From positions 1-64,000 of the forward strand of contig NZ_JAJUBB010000022.1 in assembly GCF_028683135.1 (NCBI RefSeq): a stretch of DNA of 64,000 nt. The letters are read 5' to 3'. Numbering within the stretch: the stretch's first letter is position 1; every line of letters starts with the position of its first letter. This DNA is from Enterovibrio qingdaonensis (GTDB lineage: Bacteria; Pseudomonadota; Gammaproteobacteria; Enterobacterales; Vibrionaceae). The notes below the pieces were generated by a model, which did no database searches, had not been told where the DNA came from, and worked only from the letters and a program-made list of their open reading frames with translations. Position numbers and translations under genes: made by a program. Positions 36,778 to 46,482 of this stretch are shown here, one piece after another.

Positions 36778-37599
36778 ATGAAATCAAAAGTTTTTACTGC
36801 CCTGTGTATGGCTGGCGCATTGGTTGCCCACACAGCTTCTGCTCAAGAAACAATCACAATTTCAGGTTCAACCTCTGTAACAGAAGTCATGGAAGTTCTT
36901 GCTGAGACGTATCATAACCAAAACAACAGCACCTTTATTGAAGTTCAAGGTACTGGTTCGTCTGCTGGTGTTAAAGCAGCGAAAAACGGTACTTCAATGT
37001 TCGGCATGGCATCTCGCGACTTGAAAGAATCAGAAAAAGAGCCTGCATTGAAAGAAACTGTTATTGCTCGCGATGGCATCGCAGTTGTCGTGAACAACGC
37101 AAATACGTTGGATAACCTGACCGTAGAGCAAATTGCAAAAATCTACCGCGGTGAAGTGAAGAACTGGTCTGAAGTCGGCGGTGAAAACAAACCCGTCGTG
37201 GTTGTGACCCGTGACACAGCCTCTGGCACACGTGGCGCATTCGAAGACATTATGGGCCTGAAGCGTAAGATTAACGGAACAACGGTTTCTGCTATTTCTC
37301 AACGTGCGCAAGTGGGTAACGGTAACGGTGTGATTAAAACCATCGTCGCAAACAACCCATTCGCCATCGGCTACATTTCATTAGGCTCAATCGATGAGTC
37401 TCTAAAGCCCCTCAAAGTTAACGGCGTCGCACCTTCATCAGAAGCGGTTGCTGCTGGCGACTACAAAGTAGCACGTCCTTTCCTTGTTCTGAGCAAAGAC
37501 GGCAAACCTTCAGCAGCAGCTGATGAGTTCTTGAACTGGGTAGTCTCTCCAGACGGCCAAAAAATTGTGTCAAAACAAGGTTACGTACCTGTTCAGTAA
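36778..37599 (+). CDS. pstS: periplasmic phosphate-binding protein PstS
   Basis: 273 residues with a Sec signal peptide cut after HTASA (residue 22). Binds phosphate for the PstSCAB importer. ITISGSTSVTEVME and TRDTASGTRGAFED contain the phosphate-contacting Ser/Thr/Arg residues; the length (shorter than Escherichia coli PstS) is that of the second PstS clade common in Vibrionaceae. Preceded by a Pho box, so induced by PhoBR on phosphate starvation. An attenuator-like hairpin follows before pstC. Confidence 0.93.
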   Translation: MKSKVFTALCMAGALVAHTASAQETITISGSTSVTEVMEVLAETYHNQNNSTFIEVQGTGSSAGVKAAKNGTSMFGMASRDLKESEKEPALKETVIARDGIAVVVNNANTLDNLTVEQIAKIYRGEVKNWSEVGGENKPVVVVTRDTASGTRGAFEDIMGLKRKINGTTVSAISQRAQVGNGNGVIKTIVANNPFAIGYISLGSIDESLKPLKVNGVAPSSEAVAAGDYKVARPFLVLSKDGKPSAAADEFLNWVVSPDGQKIVSKQGYVPVQ

Positions 37600-37615
37600 A
37601 CCCGACTAACACTTT

Positions 37616-37643
37616 GGCCTGACGGTATTTGTCAGGCCTATTT
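37616..37643 (+). terminator. intercistronic hairpin pstS-pstC
   Basis: GGCCTGAC (37616-37623) and GTCAGGCC (37631-37638) form an 8-bp stem followed by TATTTT. Probably a partial terminator or 3' stabiliser that keeps PstS more abundant than the permease. Confidence 0.6.
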
Positions 37644-37687
37644 TAAGAAATACCTCCCTGCCAGAGATTGGCAATAAGGAGTGAGAA

Positions 37688-38599
37688 ATGACCATCGCAA
37701 ACGAACAAACCGTAGTACTGCCAACTCGCAGTCTGAATCGTCGCCAAAAGCGCGACTGGCGTGAAGATATCTTCCGCACACTATTCCTGACAGCAGCAAT
37801 TTTAGGCGTGCTTTCTCTAGCAACCATCGGCTACTTCATCTTCCTTGAAGGTATCCCAGCGATTCAAGAAGCAGGCGTTACAGGTATCGTCACCGGCTCT
37901 GAGTGGCTTCCACCAGCACTTTATGGCATTGCACCGATGATTGTTGCCTCTCTGGCTTCAACCGCAGGAGCCGTCGCTCTGGGTGTGCCCGTTGCAGTAC
38001 TAACTGCTGTATTCATCGCTGAAATCGCACCAAAGTGGCTAGCGAACATCATCCGTCCAGCAGTCGAACTGTTGGCAGGCATTCCTTCAGTGGTTTATGG
38101 CTTTTTTGGTCTGGTTATCATTGTTCCGCTGATTCAAGATGTATTTAACGTACCCGCAGGTAACACGCTGCTTGCAGGTATCATCGTTCTGGCAGTTATG
38201 ATTCTGCCAACGGTTATCGCCGTATCCGAAACCTCATTACGCGCAGTACCAAAAGTCTACAAAGAAGGCTCTTTGGCTCTGGGCGCATCACAGATGTTTA
38301 CCACGTTTAAACTGCTCGTTCCTGCCGCACGCTCAGGGATTATGACAGGCGTTATTCTCGGCATAGCGCGTGCACTAGGTGAAACCATGGCAATCATCAT
38401 GGTGATGGGCAACGCCCCGGCTATGCCAAACGGCTTATTGGAATCTGCACGAACGCTGACAGCCAACATTGCACTTGAAATGTCTTATGCGTCCGGCGTT
38501 CACGCAAGTGCGCTGTACGCAACGGGTATCGTTCTCTTGGTATTTATCATGGTTCTGAACGCTGCTCTGCTTTACCTAAATCGTGAAAAAGCGAGGTAA
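37688..38599 (+). CDS. pstC: phosphate ABC permease PstC
   Basis: 303 residues, six membrane spans of the binding-protein-dependent permease type after a cytosolic basic N-terminus. The EAA loop (LRAVPKVYKEGSLALGASQ, in part) and LLAGIPSVVYGFFGL are PstC landmarks. Forms the channel with PstA. GGAGTGAG precedes the ATG. Confidence 0.94.
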   Translation: MTIANEQTVVLPTRSLNRRQKRDWREDIFRTLFLTAAILGVLSLATIGYFIFLEGIPAIQEAGVTGIVTGSEWLPPALYGIAPMIVASLASTAGAVALGVPVAVLTAVFIAEIAPKWLANIIRPAVELLAGIPSVVYGFFGLVIIVPLIQDVFNVPAGNTLLAGIIVLAVMILPTVIAVSETSLRAVPKVYKEGSLALGASQMFTTFKLLVPAARSGIMTGVILGIARALGETMAIIMVMGNAPAMPNGLLESARTLTANIALEMSYASGVHASALYATGIVLLVFIMVLNAALLYLNREKAR

Positions 38600-38604
38600 T
38601 TACG

Positions 38605-39450
38605 ATGCTTTCTCGTCAACTTAAAGACAAGATTTCTCTGGCTACCGTATGGGTTGCCGCAGGACTCACCGTTGGTTTCTTGTTCTGGATTATCTGGTAC
38701 ATCCTGAGTAACGGTCTGCAATACGTAAACTGGTCATTCATTACCAACAATTACACGCGCATTGGCGAAGAGTCAGGCATTTGGCCGATGATCGTATCAA
38801 CCATCTACATGGTGATTGCGTCCATCTCGATTGCAGCACCCATCGGCATCATGACGGCTATCTACCTGACCGAATACGCGAAGGTAGGCAGTAAGTTGGT
38901 TAAGGTCATTCGTTTCTGTACCGAATCTCTGGCGGGTATTCCGTCTATCATCTTCGGTCTGTTTGGTATGACGTTCTTCGTGGCAGTTTTAGGACTGGGC
39001 TTTTCAATTTTGTCTGGTGCACTGACACTCAGCATCCTGATTCTGCCGGTAATTATCCGTACAACAGAAGAAGCATTAATGGCAGTTCCTCAGACGTACC
39101 GTGAAGGTTCATACGGTCTGGGTGCTTCGAAGATTTATACCATTTGGAAGCTCATTCTTCCTGCCGCGATGCCAGGTATCGTGACATCCATTATTTTGAG
39201 TGTAGGCCGCGTTATTGGCGAATCTGCACCTGTATTTCTGACAGCCGGTATGGTTGCACGTATCCCAGATAGCATTATGGATTCGGGCCGTACTCTGACT
39301 GTCCATCTTTATAAATTAACCCAGGAGCTCTACACAGTTCACGAGTGGAATCAGGCATATGCCACCGCCACCGTACTGATTGTTGTTGTGCTACTCATCA
39401 ACATGCTGACCAAGATTATCGCCAGCAAATTTAGCAAAGCCACTTACTGA
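38605..39450 (+). CDS. pstA: phosphate ABC permease PstA
   Basis: 281 residues, six spans; [15 protein letters not shown] and the EAA loop [18 protein letters not shown]. Partner of PstC. Starts 5 bp after pstC stops. Confidence 0.94.
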   Translation: MLSRQLKDKISLATVWVAAGLTVGFLFWIIWYILSNGLQYVNWSFITNNYTRIGEESGIWPMIVSTIYMVIASISIAAPIGIMTAIYLTEYAKVGSKLVKVIRFCTESLAGIPSIIFGLFGMTFFVAVLGLGFSILSGALTLSILILPVIIRTTEEALMAVPQTYREGSYGLGASKIYTIWKLILPAAMPGIVTSIILSVGRVIGESAPVFLTAGMVARIPDSIMDSGRTLTVHLYKLTQELYTVHEWNQAYATATVLIVVVLLINMLTKIIASKFSKATY

Positions 39451-39467
39451 GCCCGGGAGAGAATACA

Positions 39468-40232
39468 ATGTTGACTGCAAATAAATTTGAAATTGAAAAC
39501 CTAAACCTTTTCTACGGAAACGGCGCGAATCACGCACTGAAGAACATTAACCTGCCGATCCCGAGCAAGAAAGTGACTGCACTGATCGGTCCCTCTGGTT
39601 GTGGTAAATCTACCCTACTACGCTGCTTGAACCGTATGAATGACCTGATTGAAGGTGTGAAAATCGACGGTCGCCTGAAACTAGATAACGAGAACGTTTA
39701 CGGCAATATCGACGTCTCTAACTTGCGCATTAAAGTGGGTATGGTTTTCCAAAAGCCAAATCCATTTCCAATGAGCATCTATGACAATGTCGCTTATGGT
39801 CTGCGCGCTCAAGGCGTGACAGACAAAAAGACGCTAGACGAAGTCGTTGAGAAAAGCTTACGTGGCGCAGCACTGTGGGATGAAGTAAAAGACCGTTTGA
39901 AATCCCATGCATTCGGCCTGTCCGGTGGTCAGCAGCAACGCCTGTGCATTGCGCGTACTATCGCGATGGAACCAGAAGTCATTCTGATGGATGAACCAAC
40001 TTCGGCACTTGACCCCATTGCGACTAAGAAAATTGAAGACCTGATGGAAGAGTTAAAGAAAAACTACACCATCGTCATCGTAACGCACTCGATGCAACAG
40101 GCACGTCGTATCTCTGACCGTACTGCATTCTTCCTGATGGGAGAACTCGTTGAGCACGACGAAACCGCGAATATCTTTGCAAACCCACGCGATGATCGTA
40201 CACGTGGTTATGTAAACGGTGACTTCGGTTAA
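39468..40232 (+). CDS. pstB: phosphate ABC ATPase PstB
   Basis: 254 residues. Walker [10 protein letters not shown] (about 43-51), signature [14 protein letters not shown], Walker [13 protein letters not shown]. Energises phosphate uptake and relays transport state to PhoR. The operon stops here: no phoU follows, and a strong terminator lies 60 bp on. Confidence 0.95.
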   Translation: MLTANKFEIENLNLFYGNGANHALKNINLPIPSKKVTALIGPSGCGKSTLLRCLNRMNDLIEGVKIDGRLKLDNENVYGNIDVSNLRIKVGMVFQKPNPFPMSIYDNVAYGLRAQGVTDKKTLDEVVEKSLRGAALWDEVKDRLKSHAFGLSGGQQQRLCIARTIAMEPEVILMDEPTSALDPIATKKIEDLMEELKKNYTIVIVTHSMQQARRISDRTAFFLMGELVEHDETANIFANPRDDRTRGYVNGDFG

Positions 40233-40291
40233 TCCAACCGCCACCGGAAACGAATTCCAACAATAATTACATTTATGCGATGGTAACATTT

Positions 40292-40319
40292 GCCCCCTAT
40301 TTCGATAGGGGGCTTTTTT
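40292..40319 (+). terminator. terminator of pstSCAB
   Basis: GCCCCCTAT-TTCG-ATAGGGGGC followed by TTTTTT; UUCG tetraloop. Confidence 0.92.
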
Positions 40320-40594
40320 GTCTATAAAACCATATCATCTTGTCTTTCCACGCTTCCTTCGAAGAGATGCCTATTATTTGTGCAATATCCAGCGCAAAAT
40401 GGTTGGATTTACAATAAACTGACTTGCTTCATTTCCGATAATACGAATAATGACGGTAGTTTTTTTTGGTGGTAAGCCCCTCGCTAAGGGAACCCTGCCT
40501 CAACTACAATGTCATTTAGATATCGGCGGCAGTATTCAGGGCATTCGAAACTACTGAAGTGCGCGTCGACCTACTCAAATATCTGGAGTTCAAG
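40320..40594 (+). promoter_or_regulatory. upstream region of the META lipoprotein gene
   Basis: About 275 bp (362 bp from the pstB stop) with no coding frame. TTTTTTTGGTGG and AT-rich stretches may hold the promoter; no operator was recognised and no phoU remnant was seen. Confidence 0.3.
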
Positions 40595-41041
40595 ATGAAA
40601 AAGATGGCAATCGCAATGCTGGTAGCTCCAGCAATTCTGGCTGGCTGTTCAAACAGCGCGTCACTAATGGGTGATTCAATGGAAGTGTCTCAAGCGAACA
40701 TGCAGCACCACAATTGGGTTCTCGTTAGCGTTGATGGCCAGCCATTGAACCTGCCTGAAGGTTTTGCGGCACCGAATCTGGAGATTGGCGAGTCATTTAC
40801 TGCAAATGGCCATGCGGGTTGTAACCGTTACTTCGGACAAGCTGAGCTAAACGAAGGCCAATTCCGCATCGACAACATGGCAACCACAATGATGGCATGC
40901 CCTGAGCCAGCAATGGCTGTTGAAGGCGTGATGACTAACGTTCTGGGTGACTGGAGTGAAGTGTCTCTTGAGAAGCAAACGCTTGAACTGAAAAATAGTG
41001 AGCACACTCTGAGCTTCCAATTGCGCGATTGGGTTAACTAA
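40595..41041 (+). CDS. META-domain (HslJ-like) lipoprotein
   Basis: 148 residues from the ATG at 40595 (TGGAG 6 nt upstream); the frame is open 36 bases earlier. The signal peptide ends in the lipobox ILAGC, so Cys20 is lipidated; residue +2 is Ser, which favours the outer membrane. A META domain follows (HNWVLVSVDGQPL, FTANGHAGCNRYFG, MATTMMACPEP), as in heat-shock protein HslJ. Two Cys (in AGCNRY and MACPEP) may form a disulfide. Function unknown beyond stress or antibiotic tolerance reported for HslJ. Confidence 0.88.
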   Translation: MKKMAIAMLVAPAILAGCSNSASLMGDSMEVSQANMQHHNWVLVSVDGQPLNLPEGFAAPNLEIGESFTANGHAGCNRYFGQAELNEGQFRIDNMATTMMACPEPAMAVEGVMTNVLGDWSEVSLEKQTLELKNSEHTLSFQLRDWVN

Positions 41042-41072
41042 TCACAATCGCCTCGAATCTTCTGCATGCCAA

Positions 41073-41100
41073 TCAGCCTCTTTCTAGAGGCTGATTTTTT
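41073..41100 (+). terminator. terminator of the META lipoprotein gene
   Basis: TCAGCCTC-TTTCTA-GAGGCTGA followed by TTTTTT. The left arm contains the stop codon of the convergent CHASE-GGDEF gene. Confidence 0.82.
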
Positions 41101-42677
41101 TCTGGTGCATTGATCCAATTCGATTGATTACGTCCCAATGCAACGGCCTTACTCAACGCAATCTCAGCGTAAGCAACGAGTTTAGATGCTTCTAGATTTT
41201 CAGTATTCGAAACGCTCACGCCACCCACACTAATCGATATAACCTCTCCACCCGCATCTTTATCGAACGGTAATTTCAGTGCCTTAACAGCGTTAATGCA
41301 GATATCGGCCATTGGGGAGCCGTCATGTGTATTTGGTAATAAAATCGCGAACGTTTCACCACCATATCTCGCTAACAAATCACTCGGGCGTTTCAACGTA
41401 TCACTGATTGCCTGCCCAACGAGGCGAATGATTTTGTCTCCCGCGACTCGCCCATGGCGGGTGTTATAACGAGACATATTGTCGATTTCAATGATAAGCA
41501 AACTAATGGGAATCCTATCCCTGTGTGCTCTCCCTACTTCACTTTGCACACTGGCTTCAAAGTACTCACGATTGTAGTAACCGGTAAGCCCATCACTTTT
41601 GGACATCTTCTCGAGTTTCTTATTGGCTTCTCTAAGTTCTCGCGTTTTGGCATCAACTCGCCTTTGCACACTTAACGCCCGGTGCTGGAGTATGTATATG
41701 AGATAAGCCAGCAAGGTGAAAATTGCGACGCCAACAAAGAAAATGATCTGGGGGAAGAGGCTCATCCGGCTGTTTACGTATTGCGAAGAAGGTGCTCCTT
41801 GGAGTACCCACTCACGCCCTGCAAAGTAAATGGGCTCTGACGAATACAAAAAGGCAGTGTTAGGCGGCTCCGAGAGATCTACCGTACTTTTGAAGATAAC
41901 CTGGTTATTGGCACTTAGGCCTTTATCCAACAATGACAGGTTGATCGACTCTTTTACTGTATTGTTGATGGCCATCTGGAAAATATCTTTGACGTCAAAA
42001 AGTGCAAGCAAAAAACCATGCAGCGCATCTTCCCTATCCGCATCGGTTTCAGGGGCGCCATGAAACACAGGTAAAAGCATCAAAAAGCCACTGAGATCCT
42101 CGAATTCTCGCTTCAATCGTATGGCAGGTGTCGCGATAGGTACCCCTCGATACCAACTCATTTCTAACGCATTTTTCATACTCTCGCGAGACGCAAGATC
42201 AAACCCTAATACGTTCTGATTATCCTCATAAGGCGTAATATATTTTACAGGGAAGTAGCGATTTCTCGCCTGCGCTTTTACCAAGTCACCGTTATCACTG
42301 AGTTCAACGATTTCAAATAACGCAAATTCCAGCGCAGCCTCTGCTTCATAAAGGTCTCTATCTCTGCTATCGACAACCTCCGCCCATTCCATAGACCGGA
42401 TATTGGGGTGTCTGTTCATCACGCTTTCTGCAAAACTCACGAAGGTTTCTTCGTTTACTTCGTCACTCACATTTAGCTGATTTCTCAAGGCATAAAGTAG
42501 CTCAATCGCGATGTTTAGTTCTCTCCCAAGCGATAAGGCAGCATTCTCAACATCCTTTTGAACTTCATGCGCAACAGCCTGTTTTTCAGACTGATGTAAA
42601 GAGACGGCGGCAAGAAACGAAAAAAACAGCCCAACCAGAACTGTTGTAATCGTCGAATATAAAACGCGTTTCGCCAT
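41073..42677 (-). CDS. CHASE-domain diguanylate cyclase-like protein
   Basis: 534 residues: membrane span (about 7-27), periplasmic CHASE sensor (about 70-230; HPNIRSMEWAEVV, GFDLASRESM), second span (about 307-328), short coiled linker, GGDEF domain (365-525; SKSDGLTGYYNREYF). The signature is GGETF rather than GG(D/E)EF, losing the second acidic residue that helps hold metal, so activity is uncertain. No RxxD inhibitory site was evident at the usual distance. Makes or senses c-di-GMP in response to an unknown periplasmic ligand. Confidence 0.9.
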   Translation of the reverse strand: MAKRVLYSTITTVLVGLFFSFLAAVSLHQSEKQAVAHEVQKDVENAALSLGRELNIAIELLYALRNQLNVSDEVNEETFVSFAESVMNRHPNIRSMEWAEVVDSRDRDLYEAEAALEFALFEIVELSDNGDLVKAQARNRYFPVKYITPYEDNQNVLGFDLASRESMKNALEMSWYRGVPIATPAIRLKREFEDLSGFLMLLPVFHGAPETDADREDALHGFLLALFDVKDIFQMAINNTVKESINLSLLDKGLSANNQVIFKSTVDLSEPPNTAFLYSSEPIYFAGREWVLQGAPSSQYVNSRMSLFPQIIFFVGVAIFTLLAYLIYILQHRALSVQRRVDAKTRELREANKKLEKMSKSDGLTGYYNREYFEASVQSEVGRAHRDRIPISLLIIEIDNMSRYNTRHGRVAGDKIIRLVGQAISDTLKRPSDLLARYGGETFAILLPNTHDGSPMADICINAVKALKLPFDKDAGGEVISISVGGVSVSNTENLEASKLVAYAEIALSKAVALGRNQSNWINAPEKNQPLERG

Positions 42678-42740
42678 CTAAGCACACCTCCAAATATGTT
42701 AACTAATTGTTGAACATATTTTTAGATACCGCCAGAAAGC

Positions 42741-42788
42741 GGGCTTTTGCCTCCACCTGAATCACAATCCTGATGTCGGCAAAAGCCC
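42741..42788 (-). terminator. 11-bp inverted repeat after metE
   Basis: GGGCTTTTGCC (42741-42751) and GGCAAAAGCCC (42778-42788) are exact reverse complements with a 26-nt loop, 37 bp after the metE stop. No clear T-tail, so a weak or rho-assisted terminator. Confidence 0.4.
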
Positions 42789-42824
42789 TTATTCGCGGTC
42801 AATGTGCGCGTTCACGAACAGATT

Positions 42825-45095
42825 TTAGTTTGACGTTTCTCGAAGGGTAACGGCAGCCTCGACCAAGCTGGACAATGCCGCTTCCACCTCTCCCCAAGAG
42901 CGCGTTTTCAATCCGCAATCAGGGTTTACCCATAAACGTTCGTCCGGAATGGTCTTACGCGCTTTCTCAAGCAAGCCCACAATACTCTCAACGGACGGAA
43001 TGTTCGGTGAGTGAATATCGTAGACACCAGGACCAATTTCGTTGGGGTATGAAAACGCTTCAAATGCTTCGAGTAGTTCCATATCTGAGCGGGACGTTTC
43101 GATGGTAATCACGTCGGCATCCAATGCAGCAACAGAGTCGATAATGTCATTAAACTCGCTGTAACACATATGAGTGTGAATCTGAGTCTGCGGCTTAGCA
43201 CTGCTCGCGGAGATTTTGAACGCTCTCACTGCCCAGTTTAAGTACGTCTTCCAATCACTCGCTTTCAGCGGCATGCCCTCTCGAATAGCTGGCTCATCAA
43301 TTTGGATAACTTTGATACCCGCATCTTGTAGGTCAGCTACCTCATCGCGCAATGCCAGCGCAATTTGTTCTGCAATCTCTTTACGCGAGAGATCCTCACG
43401 AGGGAAAGTCCAACCTAAAATGGTAACTGGCCCAGTTAACATACCCTTTACTGGCTTTTGTGACAGGCTTTGAGCGTACGTTGTCCAATCCACCGTAATC
43501 GGTGCATCTCTTGAAATGTCTCCAACGATAATGGCAGGTTTAACGCAACGAGAACCATAGCTTTGGACCCAGCCAAAACGGGTGACCGCGAAGCCATCTA
43601 GGTTTTCTGCAAAGTACTCCACCATGTCATTTCGCTCAGGCTCGCCATGCACCAACACATCCAGACCTAGCTTTTCCTGACGTTCTATCGCGTCTTTAAT
43701 ATGACCTTGCATTGCGGCCACATAATCAGGTTCAGATAACGCGCCTGACTTTAAGGCGCGGCGTTGTTGACGTATTTCCGATGTTTGGGGAAATGAGCCA
43801 ATGGTTGTGGTTGGAAAACGCGGCAATGACAGAGATGCTTTTTGTGCCTCAGCGCGATCAGCATAAGGAAGTTCACGCTCAGCCAATGCATCTGTAATCG
43901 TATTCAGACGCGCTTGAACTTGGGGCTTGTTAACTCTTGAACTCGAGGCTCTAGCAATGATTGCTTCACTATAAACATCGCACGCTTCGCGAGCAGACGC
44001 GTTGCCAGACAATGCGCTCGACAGGAGTACAACCTCACTCACCTTCTGCTTTGCAAAGGCCAACCAAGATTTCACATCATCATCTAAAGAAGTTTCCTGC
44101 TGCAAATCAACGGGCGTATGCAGCAGTGAACAACTTGTTCCAATCCATAGTCGGTTACCCAAGACCTCGGCAACATGACTCAGTTCGTTCACCCACTTAC
44201 TGAGATTCGCTTTCCATACGTTTCGCCCATTAATCACACCAAGGGAGAGCACCCAATCCGATGGCAGTGTGTCTACAATGGTGTTTAGCTGCTCTGGCGC
44301 GGCACTGAGGTCAAGGTGCAAACCATTTACATTCAGGTCTTTGATGATGTCCAGTTGCTGTTCAACGGATTCAAAGTAGGTTGTCAGAAGCAGCTTCACG
44401 TCACCACCAATCACCTGATAGGCCAACTTGTAGGCATTGCGCCATTCTGGTGCCAAATCCAACACTAGGATAGGTTCATCAATCTGCACCCATTCGACGC
44501 CCTGTGATTTGAGTTTTCCAAGGATTTTCTGATACACAGACAATAAACGTGGCAAAAGATCCAAGCGATTAAAACCAGACTCTTTTTCCTTTCCGAGATA
44601 CAAATAAGATATAGGCCCAAGCAAAACAGGTTTCACTTTATGTCCTGCTTTCTGCGCTTCATTCACTTCTTCAAAAAGCTGGTTCCAGCAAAGCTTGAAT
44701 TCGTCGTCCTTTGAAAACTCCGGCACGATGTAGTGATAGTTAGTATTGAACCATTTCGTCATATCAGACGCAGCGCAAGCACATCCTGTGGGTGCTTTGC
44801 CTCGTGCAATACGGAAGAGGGTATCGAGATCAGGGTGTCCGTTTCTGTGGCGTTTAGGGATGTGTCCAAGGGTCAAACTGGTCTGTAATACTTGATCATA
44901 CCAAGCAAAATCACCCACGGTGACATAAGATAAGCCCGCTTCTTGTTGCACATTCCAGTTGTGGTGACGAATCGTTGCTCCAACGTCCAGTAAACCTTGC
45001 TGGCTCAAATCACCTTGCCAATATTGCTCTAACGCAAACTTTAACTCTCGCTTATTTCCGATTCTCGGGTAGCCCAAAATATGTGTCGTGGTCAT
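42825..45095 (-). CDS. metE: cobalamin-independent methionine synthase MetE
   Basis: 756 residues, two-barrel enzyme that transfers the methyl group from methyltetrahydrofolate triglutamate to homocysteine. Zinc ligands are visible in HTHMCYSEF (His and Cys) and NPDCGLK (Cys); [11 protein letters not shown] is the catalytic C-terminal block. Divergent from metR, with MetJ boxes and a MetR site between them. Confidence 0.96.
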   Translation of the reverse strand: MTTTHILGYPRIGNKRELKFALEQYWQGDLSQQGLLDVGATIRHHNWNVQQEAGLSYVTVGDFAWYDQVLQTSLTLGHIPKRHRNGHPDLDTLFRIARGKAPTGCACAASDMTKWFNTNYHYIVPEFSKDDEFKLCWNQLFEEVNEAQKAGHKVKPVLLGPISYLYLGKEKESGFNRLDLLPRLLSVYQKILGKLKSQGVEWVQIDEPILVLDLAPEWRNAYKLAYQVIGGDVKLLLTTYFESVEQQLDIIKDLNVNGLHLDLSAAPEQLNTIVDTLPSDWVLSLGVINGRNVWKANLSKWVNELSHVAEVLGNRLWIGTSCSLLHTPVDLQQETSLDDDVKSWLAFAKQKVSEVVLLSSALSGNASAREACDVYSEAIIARASSSRVNKPQVQARLNTITDALAERELPYADRAEAQKASLSLPRFPTTTIGSFPQTSEIRQQRRALKSGALSEPDYVAAMQGHIKDAIERQEKLGLDVLVHGEPERNDMVEYFAENLDGFAVTRFGWVQSYGSRCVKPAIIVGDISRDAPITVDWTTYAQSLSQKPVKGMLTGPVTILGWTFPREDLSRKEIAEQIALALRDEVADLQDAGIKVIQIDEPAIREGMPLKASDWKTYLNWAVRAFKISASSAKPQTQIHTHMCYSEFNDIIDSVAALDADVITIETSRSDMELLEAFEAFSYPNEIGPGVYDIHSPNIPSVESIVGLLEKARKTIPDERLWVNPDCGLKTRSWGEVEAALSSLVEAAVTLRETSN

Positions 45096-45113
45096 GCTCT
45101 CTCTCCAAAATTT

Positions 45114-45137
45114 AGCCGTCCAGATGTTTACATGTCC
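45114..45137. promoter_or_regulatory. three tandem MetJ boxes
   Basis: AGCCGTCC, AGATGTTT and ACATGTCC are adjacent 8-mers matching the met box AGACGTCT at 6, 6 and 5 of 8 positions. They lie 18 bp before the metE start codon on the minus strand, where MetJ with SAM would repress. Confidence 0.7.
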
Positions 45138-45145
45138 ACCATGAT

Positions 45146-45158
45146 TGATTATTGTTCA
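45146..45158. promoter_or_regulatory. MetR binding site
   Basis: TGAT-TATTG-TTCA matches TGAA-N5-TTCA with one change. Lies between metE and metR, 43 bp before the metR ATG; MetR with homocysteine activates metE from such sites. Confidence 0.6.
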
Positions 45159-45201
45159 TAAAACAAACTCAAATAACTCAAACGGATATTGAGGAATTTT
45201 C

Positions 45202-46113
45202 ATGATTGAAGTGAAACACTTGCGGACCTTATCGGTATTGAGAGACACAGGGTCGTTAACAGCAACTGCCACACAGCTCTGCCTGACACAGTCTGCTCTA
45301 TCGCATCAGCTCAAGGATTTAGAGCAGCGTATTGGTTCTCCTTTGTTTCTCCGTAAAACTCGCCCAGTACGTTTTACGGGAGAGGGAAACGTCCTTCTCA
45401 CACTTGCTGATGAGGTTCTTCCCAAACTCGCACAAGCCGAGGCGCAACTATCCGCATTAAAAGAAGATGCACAAGGTCGACTTCACATGGCGATCGAGTG
45501 CCACTCCTGCTTCCAGTGGCTAATGCCTGCCCTTAAGGAGTACAAACTCAGTTGGCCTTTAGTGACGTTGGACTTTTCGTCCGGCTTTGGCTTTGAGCCT
45601 TTACCCGCGCTTGCAAGTGGTGAACTCGATTTGGTTATCACGTCTGACATACAACCGAGAAGTGAGGTCCACTATGAGGCCCTGTTCGACTTTGAAATGC
45701 GCTTAGTGCTATCTGACACACACCCTCTCGCCAACAAGAAAACCATTACGCCAGAGGATTTGGCAAACGAGACGCTTCTCACCTATCCCGTGCAAAAACA
45801 ACGTATGGATATCATCAAACATTTCCTGCAACCCGCGGATATTGAACCGGCCCACGTGAAAACAGCAGATAACACTTTGATGCTTATCCAAATGGTGACC
45901 GCAGGCTTAGGTGTAGCTGCGCTCCCTAATTGGGCAATCAGTGAGTTTTCAAGGCAAGGATTAGTTGTGGACAGACCGCTAGGGTCTGGGCTTTGGCGAA
46001 GATTGTATGCGGCAGTACGCGCGCAGGAAGCTAAACGTCCTTATTTGCAGGCTTTTTTCGCCACTGCGCGCCATCAATCACATTCACATTTAGAGGGGAT
46101 TAAAAAGGTCTAA
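45202..46113 (+). CDS. metR: LysR regulator MetR
   Basis: 303 residues, LysR-type. The N-terminus MIEVKHLRTLSVLRDTGSLTATATQL (in part) is MetR-specific, and the effector domain begins about residue 90. Activates metE and metH with homocysteine as coactivator. GAGG lies 10 nt before the ATG. Converges on the DUF4250 gene with 9 bp between stops. Confidence 0.95.
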   Translation: MIEVKHLRTLSVLRDTGSLTATATQLCLTQSALSHQLKDLEQRIGSPLFLRKTRPVRFTGEGNVLLTLADEVLPKLAQAEAQLSALKEDAQGRLHMAIECHSCFQWLMPALKEYKLSWPLVTLDFSSGFGFEPLPALASGELDLVITSDIQPRSEVHYEALFDFEMRLVLSDTHPLANKKTITPEDLANETLLTYPVQKQRMDIIKHFLQPADIEPAHVKTADNTLMLIQMVTAGLGVAALPNWAISEFSRQGLVVDRPLGSGLWRRLYAAVRAQEAKRPYLQAFFATARHQSHSHLEGIKKV

Positions 46114-46122
46114 ACGTAGACA

Positions 46123-46317
46123 TTATTTTTGTCTGAGCTGATTGACCATCGGGTCATAGTAGCACCCCATTTCATCCAGTTTTTGTTGGAATGACTGGCT
46201 ATCAATACCAAACTGAAGCAGAAATTCATCCAGGCTGGCGCATTCTAGGCGCAGCCTTTCATTGACGATGCCATACACTATTGCACTATCAAGGCGTTCA
46301 AGATTATGGATTTCCAT
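46123..46317 (-). CDS. DUF4250 small protein
   Basis: 64 residues from the ATG at 46317, 9 nt after GAGGA; a GTG three codons upstream touches that site and is unlikely. The ending GCYYDPMVNQLRQ and the body IVNERLRLECASLDEFL fit DUF4250, a small helical family of unknown function found in Vibrionaceae and Firmicutes. Single gene. Confidence 0.8.
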   Translation of the reverse strand: MEIHNLERLDSAIVYGIVNERLRLECASLDEFLLQFGIDSQSFQQKLDEMGCYYDPMVNQLRQK

Positions 46318-46340
46318 CGACGACACTCCTCTCTGTCATA

Positions 46341-46383
46341 TACCTAAACAACCTGAACCCTGTATCTCCAGATTGTTTGGGTT
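46341..46383. repeat. dispersed hairpin repeat, copy A
   Basis: TACCTAAACAACCTG and CAGATTGTTTGGGTT pair at 12 of 15 positions around a 13-nt loop. The core AAACAACCTGAA recurs in a similar hairpin at 55333 (copy B). It lies upstream of the DUF4250 gene. Confidence 0.5.
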
Positions 46384-46434
46384 TACCTTCATTCAGTGTA
46401 GCCCTCGCACTACAAGTGACTGTGAGCCAGGTAT

Positions 46435-46462
46435 AAAAAAGGGCACTTCTCGTGCCCTTTTT
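46435..46462 (-). terminator. terminator of the 223-residue membrane protein gene
   Basis: AAAAAAGGGCAC-TTCTC-GTGCCCTTTTT; on the minus strand it follows the stop at 46483 and ends in a run of six T. Confidence 0.85.
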
Positions 46463-46482
46463 CAGTGTCGGTACACACGTTG

